From a bacterium (GTDB lineage Bacteria; Verrucomicrobiota; Verrucomicrobiia; Limisphaerales; JAJXZI01): a DNA stretch of 34,532 nucleotides. Positions 5,794 through 15,200 of the stretch are shown piece by piece. Below the pieces are notes generated by a model. The model was given only the letters and a program-made list of their open reading frames with translations. It was not told where the DNA came from and did no database searches. The DNA lies in the NCBI GenBank assembly GCA_021780115.1, contig JAJXZI010000304.1:1-34532 (forward strand), read 5' to 3'. Position 1 is the stretch's first letter. The number at the start of each line of letters is the position of its first letter. The position numbers and the translations under genes were made by a program.

Positions 5794-8085
5794 ATGACCG
5801 CGAACCGAAGTTCCATGCGCTCGGACATCATCAAGAAAGGCGCCGAGCGGGCGCCGCACCGCTCGTTGCTCCGTGCCACCGGCTGCATCGAGTCGGAGGA
5901 CGATTTCAACAAACCGTTCATCGCCATCTGCAACAGCTACACCGACTGCGTCCCCGGCCACGCCCACCTGAACGAGGTCGGGATGCTCGTCAAGCGCCTG
6001 GTGCGCGCGGCCGGCGGCGTGCCGTTCATCTTCAACACCATCGGCGTGGACGACGGCATCGCCATGGGCCACGGCGGCATGAAGTATTCCCTGCCCTCGC
6101 GCGAGTTGATCGCCGACTGCGTCGAGAGCATGGTCAAGGCGCATTGCTTTGACGGCATGGTCTGCATCCCAAACTGCGACAAGATCGTGCCCGGCATGTT
6201 GATGGCCACCATGCGCCTGAACATCCCCACCGTCTTCGTGAGCGGCGGGCCGATGGCGGCGGGCATCGCCGAGCAGCAGGCCAATCACGAGGACGCGGTG
6301 GCGTCGCATTTGCAGCCCGCCACGAAGACCTCCGACCTTATTTCCGTTTTCCAGGGCGTCGCCGAATTGCAGGCCGGCAAGATCACCGAGGCCGACTTGA
6401 AGAAGCTGGAGCAAACCGCCTGCCCGACGTGCGGCTCCTGCTCCGGCATGTTCACCGCGAATTCGATGAATTGCCTTTGCGAGGCCCTCGGCATGGCGTT
6501 GCCTGGCAACGGCACCGTCCTCGCCGTCTCGAAGGAACGCGAAGCCCTTTACGACTGGGCCGCGCGGCAAATCCTCAAGCTGGTGGAAGCGGACCTCAAG
6601 CCGCGCGACATCGCCACGGTGGAGGCGTTCGACAACGCCCTCATGCTCGACGTGGCGATGGGCGGCTCGACGAACACCGTCCTCCACACCCTCGCGGTCG
6701 CCCGCGAGGCCGGCATCGCCTACGACATCGCCCGCATCGACGCCATCTCGCGCCGCGTGCCGTGTCTGTGCAAAGTGTCGCCGTCCTCGAATTACCACGT
6801 CCAGGACGTGCATCGCGCCGGGGGCATCCACACAATCCTCGGCGAATTGAAGCGCCTGGGCGCGCTGAACCTGTCCTGCCAAACCGTCACCGGCAAAACC
6901 ATTGGCGAAAACATTGACGAGTGGGACGCGCGTTCCGAGAAATGCTCGGCGTGGGCGAAGACCGCCCGCGTCTCCGGCGCCTCCGCGCTGGTGCTGGACC
7001 CGAACGACAAGCTCGGTCCCGCCGCCCGCACCGCCAGCGGCAACCTCGCGCCCAAGCCGATGATGTTTTTCCCCGCCGATCCACGGGCGATCACGCTCTG
7101 GCGTTTCGCGGCGGCGGGCAACGTCGGCGACGCGGCCACGGCGGCGGAACTGTTTGCGGATGACGCCGTCGTGAAGCTGGACGAGACGACCACGTGGAAC
7201 GGCAAGGTCGCCATCGAGGCCGGGCTGAAAGCCGCGTTCGCCGAGTCCAAGGGCATGGTCCGCGCGGAGCTGGGTCAGCTCAAAGGAACGCCCGTCCTGG
7301 TGCTCTGGCGCTATGCCCAAGGCGCCGAAAAGACGATTGGCTGCGTGTTCCGGGTGGCGCGGTTCCGCCAAAACTGGCTGATCAGCAGGGCGTATCACGA
7401 CGCCAGCCCGGCCGTCCTCAAGCAGGTCGTGCCCTGCGGCCTCATGCCCTACGACCCGGCGTGGCGTTTCGACGCCAGCGACTGCATCCGCACCCAGGCG
7501 ACTGCGTACACGAAAGACGGCGGCCTCGCCATCCTCTACGGCCAACTCGCCCCCGAAGGCAGCGTGGTCAAGACCGCCGGCATCAGCGACGCCTTCAAGC
7601 GGAACTGCGGCGAAAGCTTTGTCTTTGAAGGGCCGTGCGTGATTTTCGAGAGCCAGGAGGAGGCCTGCGAAGGGATTCTCGGCGGCAAGGTGAAGGCGGG
7701 GGACGTGGTCGTCATCCGCAACGAAGGTCCGCGCGGCGGCCCCGGCATGCAGGAGATGCTCTCGCCGACGAGCTACATCGTCGGCATGGGCCTGGGCGAC
7801 AAATGCGCGCTGATCACCGATGGCCGTTTCAGCGGCGGCACGGCCGGCGCGTGCGTCGGCCACGTCTCGCCCGAAGCAGCGGAGGGCGGCCCCATCGGCC
7901 TGCTCCAGGCCGGCGACCGCATCCGCATTGACTTCCCGAATCGCCGGATGGACATCCAGGTGGACGAAGCCGAACTGGCCGCGCGCCGCGCGACCTTCCA
8001 GCCCGTGAAGCGCGATCTGACCGGCTGGCTGGCGCGCTACCAGAAGCTCGTCACCAACGCGAGCAGTGGCGGAGTGCTGCAGTGA
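5794..8085 (+). CDS. ilvD: dihydroxyacid dehydratase with an inserted NTF2/SnoaL-like domain
   Basis: Catalyses dehydration of 2,3-dihydroxy-3-methylbutanoate and its isoleucine-pathway homologue, a late step of branched-chain amino-acid synthesis, using an Fe-S cluster. Numbering here is from a TTG at 5782. The ATG at 5794 is chosen as start; ATG 5815 (MRSDIIKKG) is also possible. Family hallmarks are [23 protein letters not shown] (Cys132), [10 protein letters not shown] (Cys217), [42 protein letters not shown] and [13 protein letters not shown]. Usual family length is about 555-620, but this has ~763. The excess is one block between NIDEWDAR (residue ~384) and the [12 protein letters not shown] section (~576). 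Residues ~432-548 of it look like an NTF2/SnoaL-like fold ([19 protein letters not shown], then [16 protein letters not shown]). Both dehydratase halves are intact, so activity is plausible. Confidence 0.93.
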   Translation: MTANRSSMRSDIIKKGAERAPHRSLLRATGCIESEDDFNKPFIAICNSYTDCVPGHAHLNEVGMLVKRLVRAAGGVPFIFNTIGVDDGIAMGHGGMKYSLPSRELIADCVESMVKAHCFDGMVCIPNCDKIVPGMLMATMRLNIPTVFVSGGPMAAGIAEQQANHEDAVASHLQPATKTSDLISVFQGVAELQAGKITEADLKKLEQTACPTCGSCSGMFTANSMNCLCEALGMALPGNGTVLAVSKEREALYDWAARQILKLVEADLKPRDIATVEAFDNALMLDVAMGGSTNTVLHTLAVAREAGIAYDIARIDAISRRVPCLCKVSPSSNYHVQDVHRAGGIHTILGELKRLGALNLSCQTVTGKTIGENIDEWDARSEKCSAWAKTARVSGASALVLDPNDKLGPAARTASGNLAPKPMMFFPADPRAITLWRFAAAGNVGDAATAAELFADDAVVKLDETTTWNGKVAIEAGLKAAFAESKGMVRAELGQLKGTPVLVLWRYAQGAEKTIGCVFRVARFRQNWLISRAYHDASPAVLKQVVPCGLMPYDPAWRFDASDCIRTQATAYTKDGGLAILYGQLAPEGSVVKTAGISDAFKRNCGESFVFEGPCVIFESQEEACEGILGGKVKAGDVVVIRNEGPRGGPGMQEMLSPTSYIVGMGLGDKCALITDGRFSGGTAGACVGHVSPEAAEGGPIGLLQAGDRIRIDFPNRRMDIQVDEAELAARRATFQPVKRDLTGWLARYQKLVTNASSGGVLQ
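7075..7425 (+). other. NTF2/SnoaL-like domain inserted within ilvD
   Basis: Sub-feature of the dehydratase gene. The segment reads as an independent alpha+beta domain: a helical opening ([16 protein letters not shown]), the [19 protein letters not shown] strand-loop found in SnoaL-like and sigma-factor-associated NTF2 domains, [18 protein letters not shown], and paired strands ending [18 protein letters not shown]. It is in frame, is flanked by short linkers and keeps the G+C content of the host gene, so it is not a recent or disruptive insertion. A role as ligand-sensing or assembly domain is inference. Confidence 0.6.
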
Positions 8086-8290
8086 ATTCGCGGGACCGCG
8101 GGCGTTGTGACCGCGGAGAACCCAGCGGCCTTTGGCAGAACTCCGGCAGATTCCTGGTGAGGGAAACATTGCTTTTCCCAAACGCACTGCCCAGTCAACC
8201 AAGGGCGTCTCAGCCCGTTGCCCCACTGCCCCGTCCCTGCGCCAGAATTGCATTGTCGCTGCGCGCACACCCCGGCACTCTTGGCCGCCT

Positions 8291-9607
8291 ATGGAATCGG
8301 TCCAGATGGGCATGATCGGCGGCGGGACGGTGGGCAGCGGCGTTTTCCACGCGCTCCAGCAAAACGGCGCCCTGCTCGCCTCGCGCATGGGCGTGAGGGT
8401 CCAAATCCGCAAGGTCGCGGTGAAGGCGTTGGACGAGCCGCGGCCCTACGAGATTCCGCGTTCTCTCCTGACGCTGGATTGGCAGGAGGTCGTCCAGGAT
8501 CCGCAGGCGCGCATCGTCATCGAGTTGGTCGGCGGCACGACCCTGGCCCGCACGATGATCCTCACCGCGTTGAAGCTGGGCAAACCGGTCATCACCGCCA
8601 ACAAGGCGCTCCTCTCCGCGCACGGCGAGGAGCTGTTCGCCGCCGCCAGACAGTACGGCACGAACCTTTACTACGAGGCGAGCGTCGCCGGCGGCATCCC
8701 GATCATCAAGGCGCTGCGCGAAGGTCTGGTCGGCAACCGCATCACGCACCTCTACGGCATCGTCAACGGCACTTGCAATTACATCCTCACCCGCATGAAA
8801 CGCGAGCGGGCGGAGTTCGACGCCGTGCTCCGCGAGGCCCAGCGGCTCGGCTATGCGGAAACGCCGCCCGATTTGGACATCGATGGCCATGACTCGTTGC
8901 ACAAGACCGGCATCCTCGCTTCGCTGGCGCACGGATTCTGGGTCGCGCCGCAGCGCATCCACGTCGAAGGCATCCGGGGGATCACGCAGGCGGACATCCA
9001 GTTCGCCGATCGCCTGGGCTACACGATCAAGTTGCTGGGGATCGTCAAGCAAGTCGAGGGCCGGCAGGCAAGCGGACCGCGGGTGCAGGTCTCGGTCTAT
9101 CCCGCGTTGGTGCCCCAAACCCACGTGCTCGCCAGCGTCAACGACGTCTTCAACGCCGTCTTTGTCCGGGGCGACATCGTGGGTGACACGCTGTTCTACG
9201 GGCGCGGCGCGGGTAAGGACGCCACCGCCAGCGCCGTGCTCAGCGACATCGCCGACGCCGCGCTCGACCTCAAATTCGGCACTCCGCAGCGCGTGCCGCC
9301 GTTCGTGCCCCACGAAGGCCACGGCGCCGTCGCCCCGCTGGATGAAGTGACTTCGCGCTACTACGTCCGGTTGAGCGTGATCGACCGGCCGGGCGTCCTG
9401 GCGCGCGTTTCGGCCATTCTGGCCGCGGCCAAGATCGGCATCTCGTCGGTGATCCAGCCCGAAGGCCATGAAGGCGAGAGTGTGCCGCTGATCCTGATGA
9501 TCCACGACGCGCCGAACGCCGCGCTGCGCCGGGCGCTGGAAGCGATCCGGAAGCTGCCGGTCGTGAAGGCGGCCCCGGTAATGATTCGGGTGGAGACTTT
9601 CGAATGA
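8291..9607 (+). CDS. hom: homoserine dehydrogenase
   Basis: Reduces aspartate-4-semialdehyde to homoserine, the branch point to threonine and methionine. 438 residues, the normal length for the ACT-containing form. The frame is open from 8132, but ATG 8291 is chosen because the dinucleotide-binding loop follows directly (MGMIGGGTVGSGVF). Other signatures are VIELVGGTTLARTMI, KPVITANKALLS, EASVAGGIPIIKALREG and the strongly conserved YGIVNGTCNYILTRM with DLDIDGHDSLHK downstream. A C-terminal ACT domain (from YYVRLSVIDRPGVLARVSAI) would bind an amino acid, probably threonine, for feedback inhibition. It is followed by thrC, giving the usual threonine-pathway pair. The 205 bases separating it from ilvD hold no gene I can support. 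Confidence 0.95.
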   Translation: MESVQMGMIGGGTVGSGVFHALQQNGALLASRMGVRVQIRKVAVKALDEPRPYEIPRSLLTLDWQEVVQDPQARIVIELVGGTTLARTMILTALKLGKPVITANKALLSAHGEELFAAARQYGTNLYYEASVAGGIPIIKALREGLVGNRITHLYGIVNGTCNYILTRMKRERAEFDAVLREAQRLGYAETPPDLDIDGHDSLHKTGILASLAHGFWVAPQRIHVEGIRGITQADIQFADRLGYTIKLLGIVKQVEGRQASGPRVQVSVYPALVPQTHVLASVNDVFNAVFVRGDIVGDTLFYGRGAGKDATASAVLSDIADAALDLKFGTPQRVPPFVPHEGHGAVAPLDEVTSRYYVRLSVIDRPGVLARVSAILAAAKIGISSVIQPEGHEGESVPLILMIHDAPNAALRRALEAIRKLPVVKAAPVMIRVETFE

Positions 9608-9711
9608 AGTACGGCCGGCACTCGCTCCATCACATCACCGTCTGCTGCCAGGAACTCAGGGCCGCGGTCGAATGCGCCCCGGCCCACATTCGAGCGCTGG
9701 GCAAGCCCTGA
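9604..9711 (+). CDS. possible 35-residue linker ORF between hom and thrC
   Basis: An ATG overlaps the hom stop codon (ATGA at 9604) and opens a 35-codon frame (MKYGRHSLHHITVCCQ...) that ends seven bases before the thrC start. The peptide has no recognised motif and could be chance. Its position would let ribosomes pass from hom to thrC, a translational-coupling role that is inferred only from position. Confidence 0.2.
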   Translation: MKYGRHSLHHITVCCQELRAAVECAPAHIRALGKP

Positions 9712-9718
9712 CCCCAAC

Positions 9719-11086
9719 ATGGCAACCGTGCTCTTCCACAGCACCAACGAAAGCGCGCCGCCCGCCAACCTTCGGGAGGCGTTGCTGATCGGCCAGGCGC
9801 CCGATGGCGGACTTTACCTGCCACGGGCGTTTCCGCGCTTCACGCTGGACGAGATTGCCGGCTTCGCCCAAAGGCCGTATCACGAGATCGCCGTCGCCGT
9901 CCTGGCCCGCTTCACCGAAGGCGTTCTCGGCGCCGACGCGCTCGCCGAACTGTGCCGCGACGCCTACGATTTCGACGTGCCGCTCGAGCCGGTGCGCGGG
10001 TTCCCCCGTGTCCACATCCTGCGGTTGGATCGCGGCCCGACGGCTTCCTTCAAGGATTTTGCCGCCCGGTGGATGGCGCGGCTGATGGGCCGGTTCGTCC
10101 GCGAAACCGGCACGCCCCTGACGATCCTCACCGCCACGAGCGGGGACACCGGCTCCGCCGTGGCCAGCGCGTTCCACGGCGTCGAAGGCATCCGGGGAAT
10201 CGTCCTGTTCCCCAGCCGCGAAGTCAGCGAGCGCCAGCGCAAGCAGATGACGACCCTGCGCGGGAACATCCGCGCCATTGCCGTGGACGGCAAGTTCGAC
10301 GATTGCCAGGCGTTGGTGAAGCGCGCGTTCACCGATCCGGCGCTGCGATTCATCCCGCTTTCGTCGGCCAACTCGATCAACATCGGACGGCTCCTGCCCC
10401 AGAGCGTTTATTACTTCTACGCCGCGTCACGCTTGGCGCGGCCCGGCGAGCCGATCATCTTCGCGGTGCCCAGCGGCAACTTCGGCGACATGATGGGCGC
10501 GGTGATCGCGGGCCGGATGGGTCTGCCTATCCGGCGTCTGGTGGCGCCCGTCAACGGCAACGACGCCTTCCCGCGTTTTCTCGCCACCGGCCGGTACGAG
10601 AAGGTCGAGCCGTCGCGCGCCTGCCTGTCCAACGCCATGAACGTGGGCCATCCCAGCAACCTCGCCCGGTTGGTCGCCGTCTATGGCGGGCGCATGGACG
10701 AGACCGGCGCCCTCCGCCGCGGGCCCGATTTGACCGCGCTGCGGCGCGACCTTTTTTCCAGCAGCGTCTCCGACGAGCAGACCCGCGCGACGATCCGGCA
10801 GGCGTGGACCGATCATCAACTGCTTCTGGAACCGCACGGCGCCGTCGGCTGGCGCGGATTCCTGGACTACGTGGAGGGCGAACCGCTCAACGACACGCCG
10901 GCGGCGGTCCTGGAAACCGCGCATCCGGCAAAGTTCCCCGAGGAAATCGAGAAAATCCTTGGCTTCACGCCCGAGGTCCCGGCACCACTGGCCGCGCTGG
11001 ACAAACGGAGCGAGGCCTGTGACCGGATGACGGTGGACTACGAGGCGTTCCGGGAATGCCTGATTGAGAAGCACGCGGGGCGGTGA
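9719..11086 (+). CDS. thrC: threonine synthase
   Basis: PLP-dependent enzyme that converts O-phosphohomoserine to threonine, cytoplasmic. 455 residues, matching the longer E. coli-like class. It starts with the N-terminal motif ATVLFHSTN and GLYLP. The PLP lysine is in TASFKDFAARWM (Lys112), followed by the ATSGDTGSA phosphate loop and SANSINIGRLLPQ. The C-terminal part has VPSGNFGDMMGA, NAMNVGHPSNLARL and ETAHPAKFPEEIEKIL. All catalytic landmarks are present. It lies 111 bases after hom, in the same direction, probably in the same transcript. It converges with the polysaccharide-export genes, 77 bases away, with no clear terminator hairpin between them. Confidence 0.95.
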   Translation: MATVLFHSTNESAPPANLREALLIGQAPDGGLYLPRAFPRFTLDEIAGFAQRPYHEIAVAVLARFTEGVLGADALAELCRDAYDFDVPLEPVRGFPRVHILRLDRGPTASFKDFAARWMARLMGRFVRETGTPLTILTATSGDTGSAVASAFHGVEGIRGIVLFPSREVSERQRKQMTTLRGNIRAIAVDGKFDDCQALVKRAFTDPALRFIPLSSANSINIGRLLPQSVYYFYAASRLARPGEPIIFAVPSGNFGDMMGAVIAGRMGLPIRRLVAPVNGNDAFPRFLATGRYEKVEPSRACLSNAMNVGHPSNLARLVAVYGGRMDETGALRRGPDLTALRRDLFSSSVSDEQTRATIRQAWTDHQLLLEPHGAVGWRGFLDYVEGEPLNDTPAAVLETAHPAKFPEEIEKILGFTPEVPAPLAALDKRSEACDRMTVDYEAFRECLIEKHAGR

Positions 11087-11163
11087 ACCAAGGGAGCGCC
11101 CAGGCAAGTCTCCGGGTTCAAAGGCCGACGAGCCCCGCTGCCCACTTTGGCGCGAACCGCGCG

Positions 11164-12273
11164 TTACCGTGCTGGGGCCGCCACGGGCGGCGTCACAACG
11201 GGTGTGGTCACCGGGGCCGGCACGCCGGGCGGGATGAAAGCGGTACCGCCGCCGACTTCGCTGCCGTAGTTGTAGCCGATTGCGTAAACGAACGTCTGCA
11301 CCGCGGAATCCGCCAGCATCGCTAGTTTGCGGTAAATCACGTAGGACACGTAAACAATGTCGCCTTCCTGCAACTCCACGTCGGCGGCTTTGCCTTTGCG
11401 GATGGCGGCATAGTCCACCGTGGCGATCTTCGGATCCACCAGCGAACCGCGGATAATCGCCACCTGGGAGTTGTGCGCATAGGGCAACGTGCCGCCGCAG
11501 GCCGCGAGGGCGCCGAGGAGCGACAGCCGGTCCGAATAGGGAATGACGCTGGGCCCCGCGACCGCCCCCAAGACATAGATGTTGCGGGCCAGACTGGAGC
11601 GCAGGTACACGAAATCATCCGGCTGGAGATACACGTTCTGCGTGAGGTCGCCCTGGCCCAACAACCGTTGCAGGTCCACGCTGACCATGCGCCCCTGGCG
11701 CAGCAAGAAGCTTCGCTTCAGGTCCGGGATGCCCAGTTGACCGGGTGCCTGGATGGTACCGCCGGCTGTGGAAATGGCCTCCAGGAGCGTCACCGGCGTG
11801 TTCAAGGGATAAACTCCCGGCCTTTGCACGCTGCCCAGGAGCCACACGCGTTTGCTTTCCACGCTCCGAAGAGTGACTGCCACCTCCGGCTTGACGCGCA
11901 TCTGCTTGCCCAGTTCCTTTTCCAGGAGATCCTTCGTTTCGGACAAGGTCAGGCCCCAAACGAACAGGCCGGGCAACAGACCGTAGTAAATCTTGCCGTC
12001 CGGGCCGACGAGCGCCGGCGTGCGGGAGCCGGTCTCGCCGAGCATCTCGATCTCGATTGTGTCGCCCGGCCCGAGGCGGAACAAGTCGCCGGGCGGCTTC
12101 AGCCAGGCGGGCTGGACCTGGTTGGTGGACTCGACGGTGGCGAACGCGCCTTCGTCCAGTTTGACGGGCGCGCCGCCGGGTTGTCGGGCGTCGAAGCGCG
12201 GCCCGCGGCTGCGACAGGCGGCCAGCAGCGCAAGCAGCGCGAAGCATACGCAGAGATGGAAGCGCAGTCTCAT
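11164..12273 (-). CDS. Wza-like polysaccharide export lipoprotein
   Basis: Outer-membrane auxiliary protein for exopolysaccharide export, 369 residues. The N-terminus has a lipoprotein signal (FALLALLAAC, lipobox LAAC near residue 20). The Poly_export domain begins at LFRLGPGDTIEIEMLGE (residues ~64-80) and includes VGPDGKIYYGLLPGL. Two SLBB beta-grasp domains follow, each opening with a strand-turn motif: VWLLGSVQRPGVYPLN and IYVLGAVAGPSVIPYS. The end is a Pro/Thr/Val-rich tail (TTPVVTPPVAAPAR), and no Wza-style amphipathic C-terminal helix is obvious. It starts five bases after the fusion gene ends, so the two are co-transcribed and probably act in one envelope-spanning machine. Which polymer they export cannot be seen here, as no glycosyltransferases are in the window. 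Confidence 0.9.
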   Translation of the reverse strand: MRLRFHLCVCFALLALLAACRSRGPRFDARQPGGAPVKLDEGAFATVESTNQVQPAWLKPPGDLFRLGPGDTIEIEMLGETGSRTPALVGPDGKIYYGLLPGLFVWGLTLSETKDLLEKELGKQMRVKPEVAVTLRSVESKRVWLLGSVQRPGVYPLNTPVTLLEAISTAGGTIQAPGQLGIPDLKRSFLLRQGRMVSVDLQRLLGQGDLTQNVYLQPDDFVYLRSSLARNIYVLGAVAGPSVIPYSDRLSLLGALAACGGTLPYAHNSQVAIIRGSLVDPKIATVDYAAIRKGKAADVELQEGDIVYVSYVIYRKLAMLADSAVQTFVYAIGYNYGSEVGGGTAFIPPGVPAPVTTPVVTPPVAAPAR

Positions 12274-12278
12274 GGTCG

Positions 12279-15200
12279 CTAAGGTTGCGGCAGTTTCTGC
12301 ATCAGCGGGCCCTGGACCCAGCCGTAAACCATGCCGTCAACGAACGACGTAATGGCCGCCTCAGTCAACTCCTCGACTTTGACGAACGGCCGCCGCGACA
12401 CGTAAATGATGTCCTTGTTTTGCAGCGGGAAATCCTTCGCCCGCGCCTTGAGAACCCCCGCCACGTCCACAACGAAGGTTTGCGGTGAGTTGAGCGCGCC
12501 ACGGACAACGAGCACTTTGGATTTCCACGCCCGCTCGGAGAAACCGCCGCGCGTGGCGATGGCCGCGACCGCGCTCAGTCCCTTGGTAAAGGGCGTGACA
12601 CCAGGCGAGCGCACCTCGCCGAGGACATAGACCTCCTGCACGTCGAGCGGTGGGAAATAGAGATAGTCCCCCGGCGCCAGCCCGAGGTTCTGGCCCAAGT
12701 CGCCACGCATCAGCAGCGCCTCGAAATCCACCGGAATCCGTTTGGAGGCGCCGTCGGCCTCGCTGCGGACCAGGAAGCTGCGCGGCAGGTCCGCTTGGAC
12801 GAGGAAGTTCCGATGCTGCACGCCGGTGACAAATCCCTTGGCTCGCGCAATGGCCTCCACGAGGGTCACCGGCCGGTCGAGTGAATAGACGCCCGGCGTC
12901 AGCACGTTTCCCAGCACATAGTATTTTTTGCTGGTGTAGGCCACCGGGCGGATCACCACGCGCGGAAACCGGTGGTACTTGCCCAACACGTCTTCCAACC
13001 GCTTCCGCAACTCGTCCACCGTCAGCCCAACGGCCTCGACATCGCGCGCTTCCAGATAATTGAGCCGGCCGTCAGGACCAATGAACAGGCCCGTGCGAGC
13101 GGAATCCGCCTCTTCGTAGAGACTGATGTCCATGACGTCGCCCGGACCGAGCGTGAGGCGCTTCTGCCAGTCAGCCAGTTGATCGGGCGAGGAGATGGAC
13201 ACCGAGCCGTGCGGGTTGAGGGCGGCCGGCGCGAAGGTGTTGGTGTTGGCCGACTCGGCCGCGAAGGCGCGAGGCGCGAGCCACAGGGCCACCACGGCAC
13301 CGCCGGCGAGACACGCAAAACGCCGCCGCCACGGCGACCCGGTGGCGCGATTGAAGACCGTGCCGACAAGCTGACAACGGGAGTGCCGAAGGACCTCCAA
13401 GTAAGCCCGCGTTTCCGATGCCTTAGCCATGTCTTTCGCGCATACCCATACCACTTTAGGTAGCCTCTCCGCAAGCAATATTGCTTCAGGAGTCGAGGCG
13501 GGCGGCAGCTCCACCAGCACGACGACGCGCCGGAGCGCGTCCCATTGCTGAAGCAACTCCTGCCAGCGCTCCCGGTGGTCCGGATCCCAGACCCAATCCT
13601 GATACGAGAAAGGAGCGAGCGCCTGCGGCGTGTGCGGTATGAGCGCGTCGCCACCCGGAAACGGAACCGCCGGCCCGCTGGCGAATGGCGGACTGCCCGG
13701 TGCGGGTGCGGGTCCGCTCCGAACCGGCTCCGCGCCGCCGCGGCCGTCGGGACCGCTCGGAATGACCAGCACCTGATTGCCTTCCCGGCGGGCGGCGTCG
13801 GCCAGCAGCCTCACCCAGGTGGACCGGCCCTCTCCGGAATTGGCTGATGTTAGCCCGCAGACCAGCGCCTGGTCGTTGCGCTCGCCTAACTTCCCCTTCA
13901 GCAGTTTCAAGGCGCGAAAGGCCCACAACTCTTTCTCCCGTTCGCTCATCGCCGCCAGATCGCCCAGGGTGGCCAGCAACGGCAGGCGCGTGACGCGCTG
14001 CAAGTCGCGTTCCGAACGGATGCGCCCATCGGCGACTTCCCGGACGAGGAGCAACAGGCCCGCCAAAAAGATCCCCACCAGTCCCGCTCCCGCCGCGGTT
14101 CGCAACCCGCCCCGCAGCCGGAACCCAGAACCGGCGTCCGCCGCGCTGGCCGGCTGGAAGACGCGGTACGTCCCCACGGCGTTGTCCGCGAGCAACTGGC
14201 AGTCCCGCTGATACTGGGCCAACCGCTCCCGCTGCGCCTGGAGACTCTCGTATTGCGACTTGATTCGCGCGCAAGCCAGTTGGGTTTCCGGAAGCGCTTC
14301 GAGGTTTTGTTGAAGCCGCGTCCGCGCGGCCTCGGTTTCCTGGAGCTGCCGGTCCAGGGCCAGCTTCTTGTTCCGCAACTCCACCACCTGTTGGTAGAGC
14401 GCATTCGCCAGCGGGCTGGCCCATGCCGCGATATCGGCCGGGATGTCGCCGCCCCGCGTTTGGGCCTCCGCTTCCGCCGCAGCCAGGGCGGCGCGAAGCT
14501 GCAGTACTTTGGGATGTTCATCGGTGTAGCGTTCGAGCGCCTTGGCCAGCGCGGCCTTGGCGGCGACCAAGGAAGGATCTTGCTGGGCGATCTCCCGCGC
14601 CAAGTTCTTGAGTTGTGCCTCAATCGTCTCCAATTGGAGGCGGGCGTCCTGCGCCTTCGCCGCCAACTCCTCCTGCTGCTTCAAGGCCGTCAGCGTCTCG
14701 CGGTCGTAATCAACGGAGCCGTGGGCGCGCTCGAACTCGACCAGGGCGCGGCGCGTCTGGACGAGCTCCTGGTCCAATGTGGCCAGTTTGCTTTGGAGGG
14801 ACGCGTCCGCCGCGCTGAATTCCTCCGCCTGCAGCGCGCGGCTGAGACGCACGGCTTCCGCGGCGAGTTGGTTGGCGACGCGCGCCGCTGCTTCCGCGTT
14901 CCTTCCGCGGACCCTGAGTTCGAGAAACTCGGCGCCCGCTTCGGGGGAGATCTCCAAGCGCCGCCCCAGTTCCTCCGGGGTCAACGCCCAGTCCGCGTTG
15001 GTGGCGGCCGGGCGCAGCACGTCGGAGGATTTCATCGCCTCGATCAAAGTTTCGGCCGCGGGTTCCTTCGGCCGGAACGTCCCGCTGGCGAGCGCGGAAT
15101 TCAGCAGGGCCGGCCGCTGATTGTGGATCAACCTGGCCCGAAGGACGCATTCCGCCGTCTGCCAGCCGTAAAGGAAGCCGCCCAAGCCCAAACCCAAGCC

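Noticed and set aside
5713-8412. 899-codon open frame on the minus strand opposite ilvD
   Set aside because: Shadow frame of a GC-rich gene: Arg/Ala/Gly/His-rich, no motifs, and the plus strand holds a fully recognisable IlvD.
11087-11163. Bidirectional terminator between thrC and the Wza-like gene
   Set aside because: I could not find a stable stem followed by a T-run in either direction.
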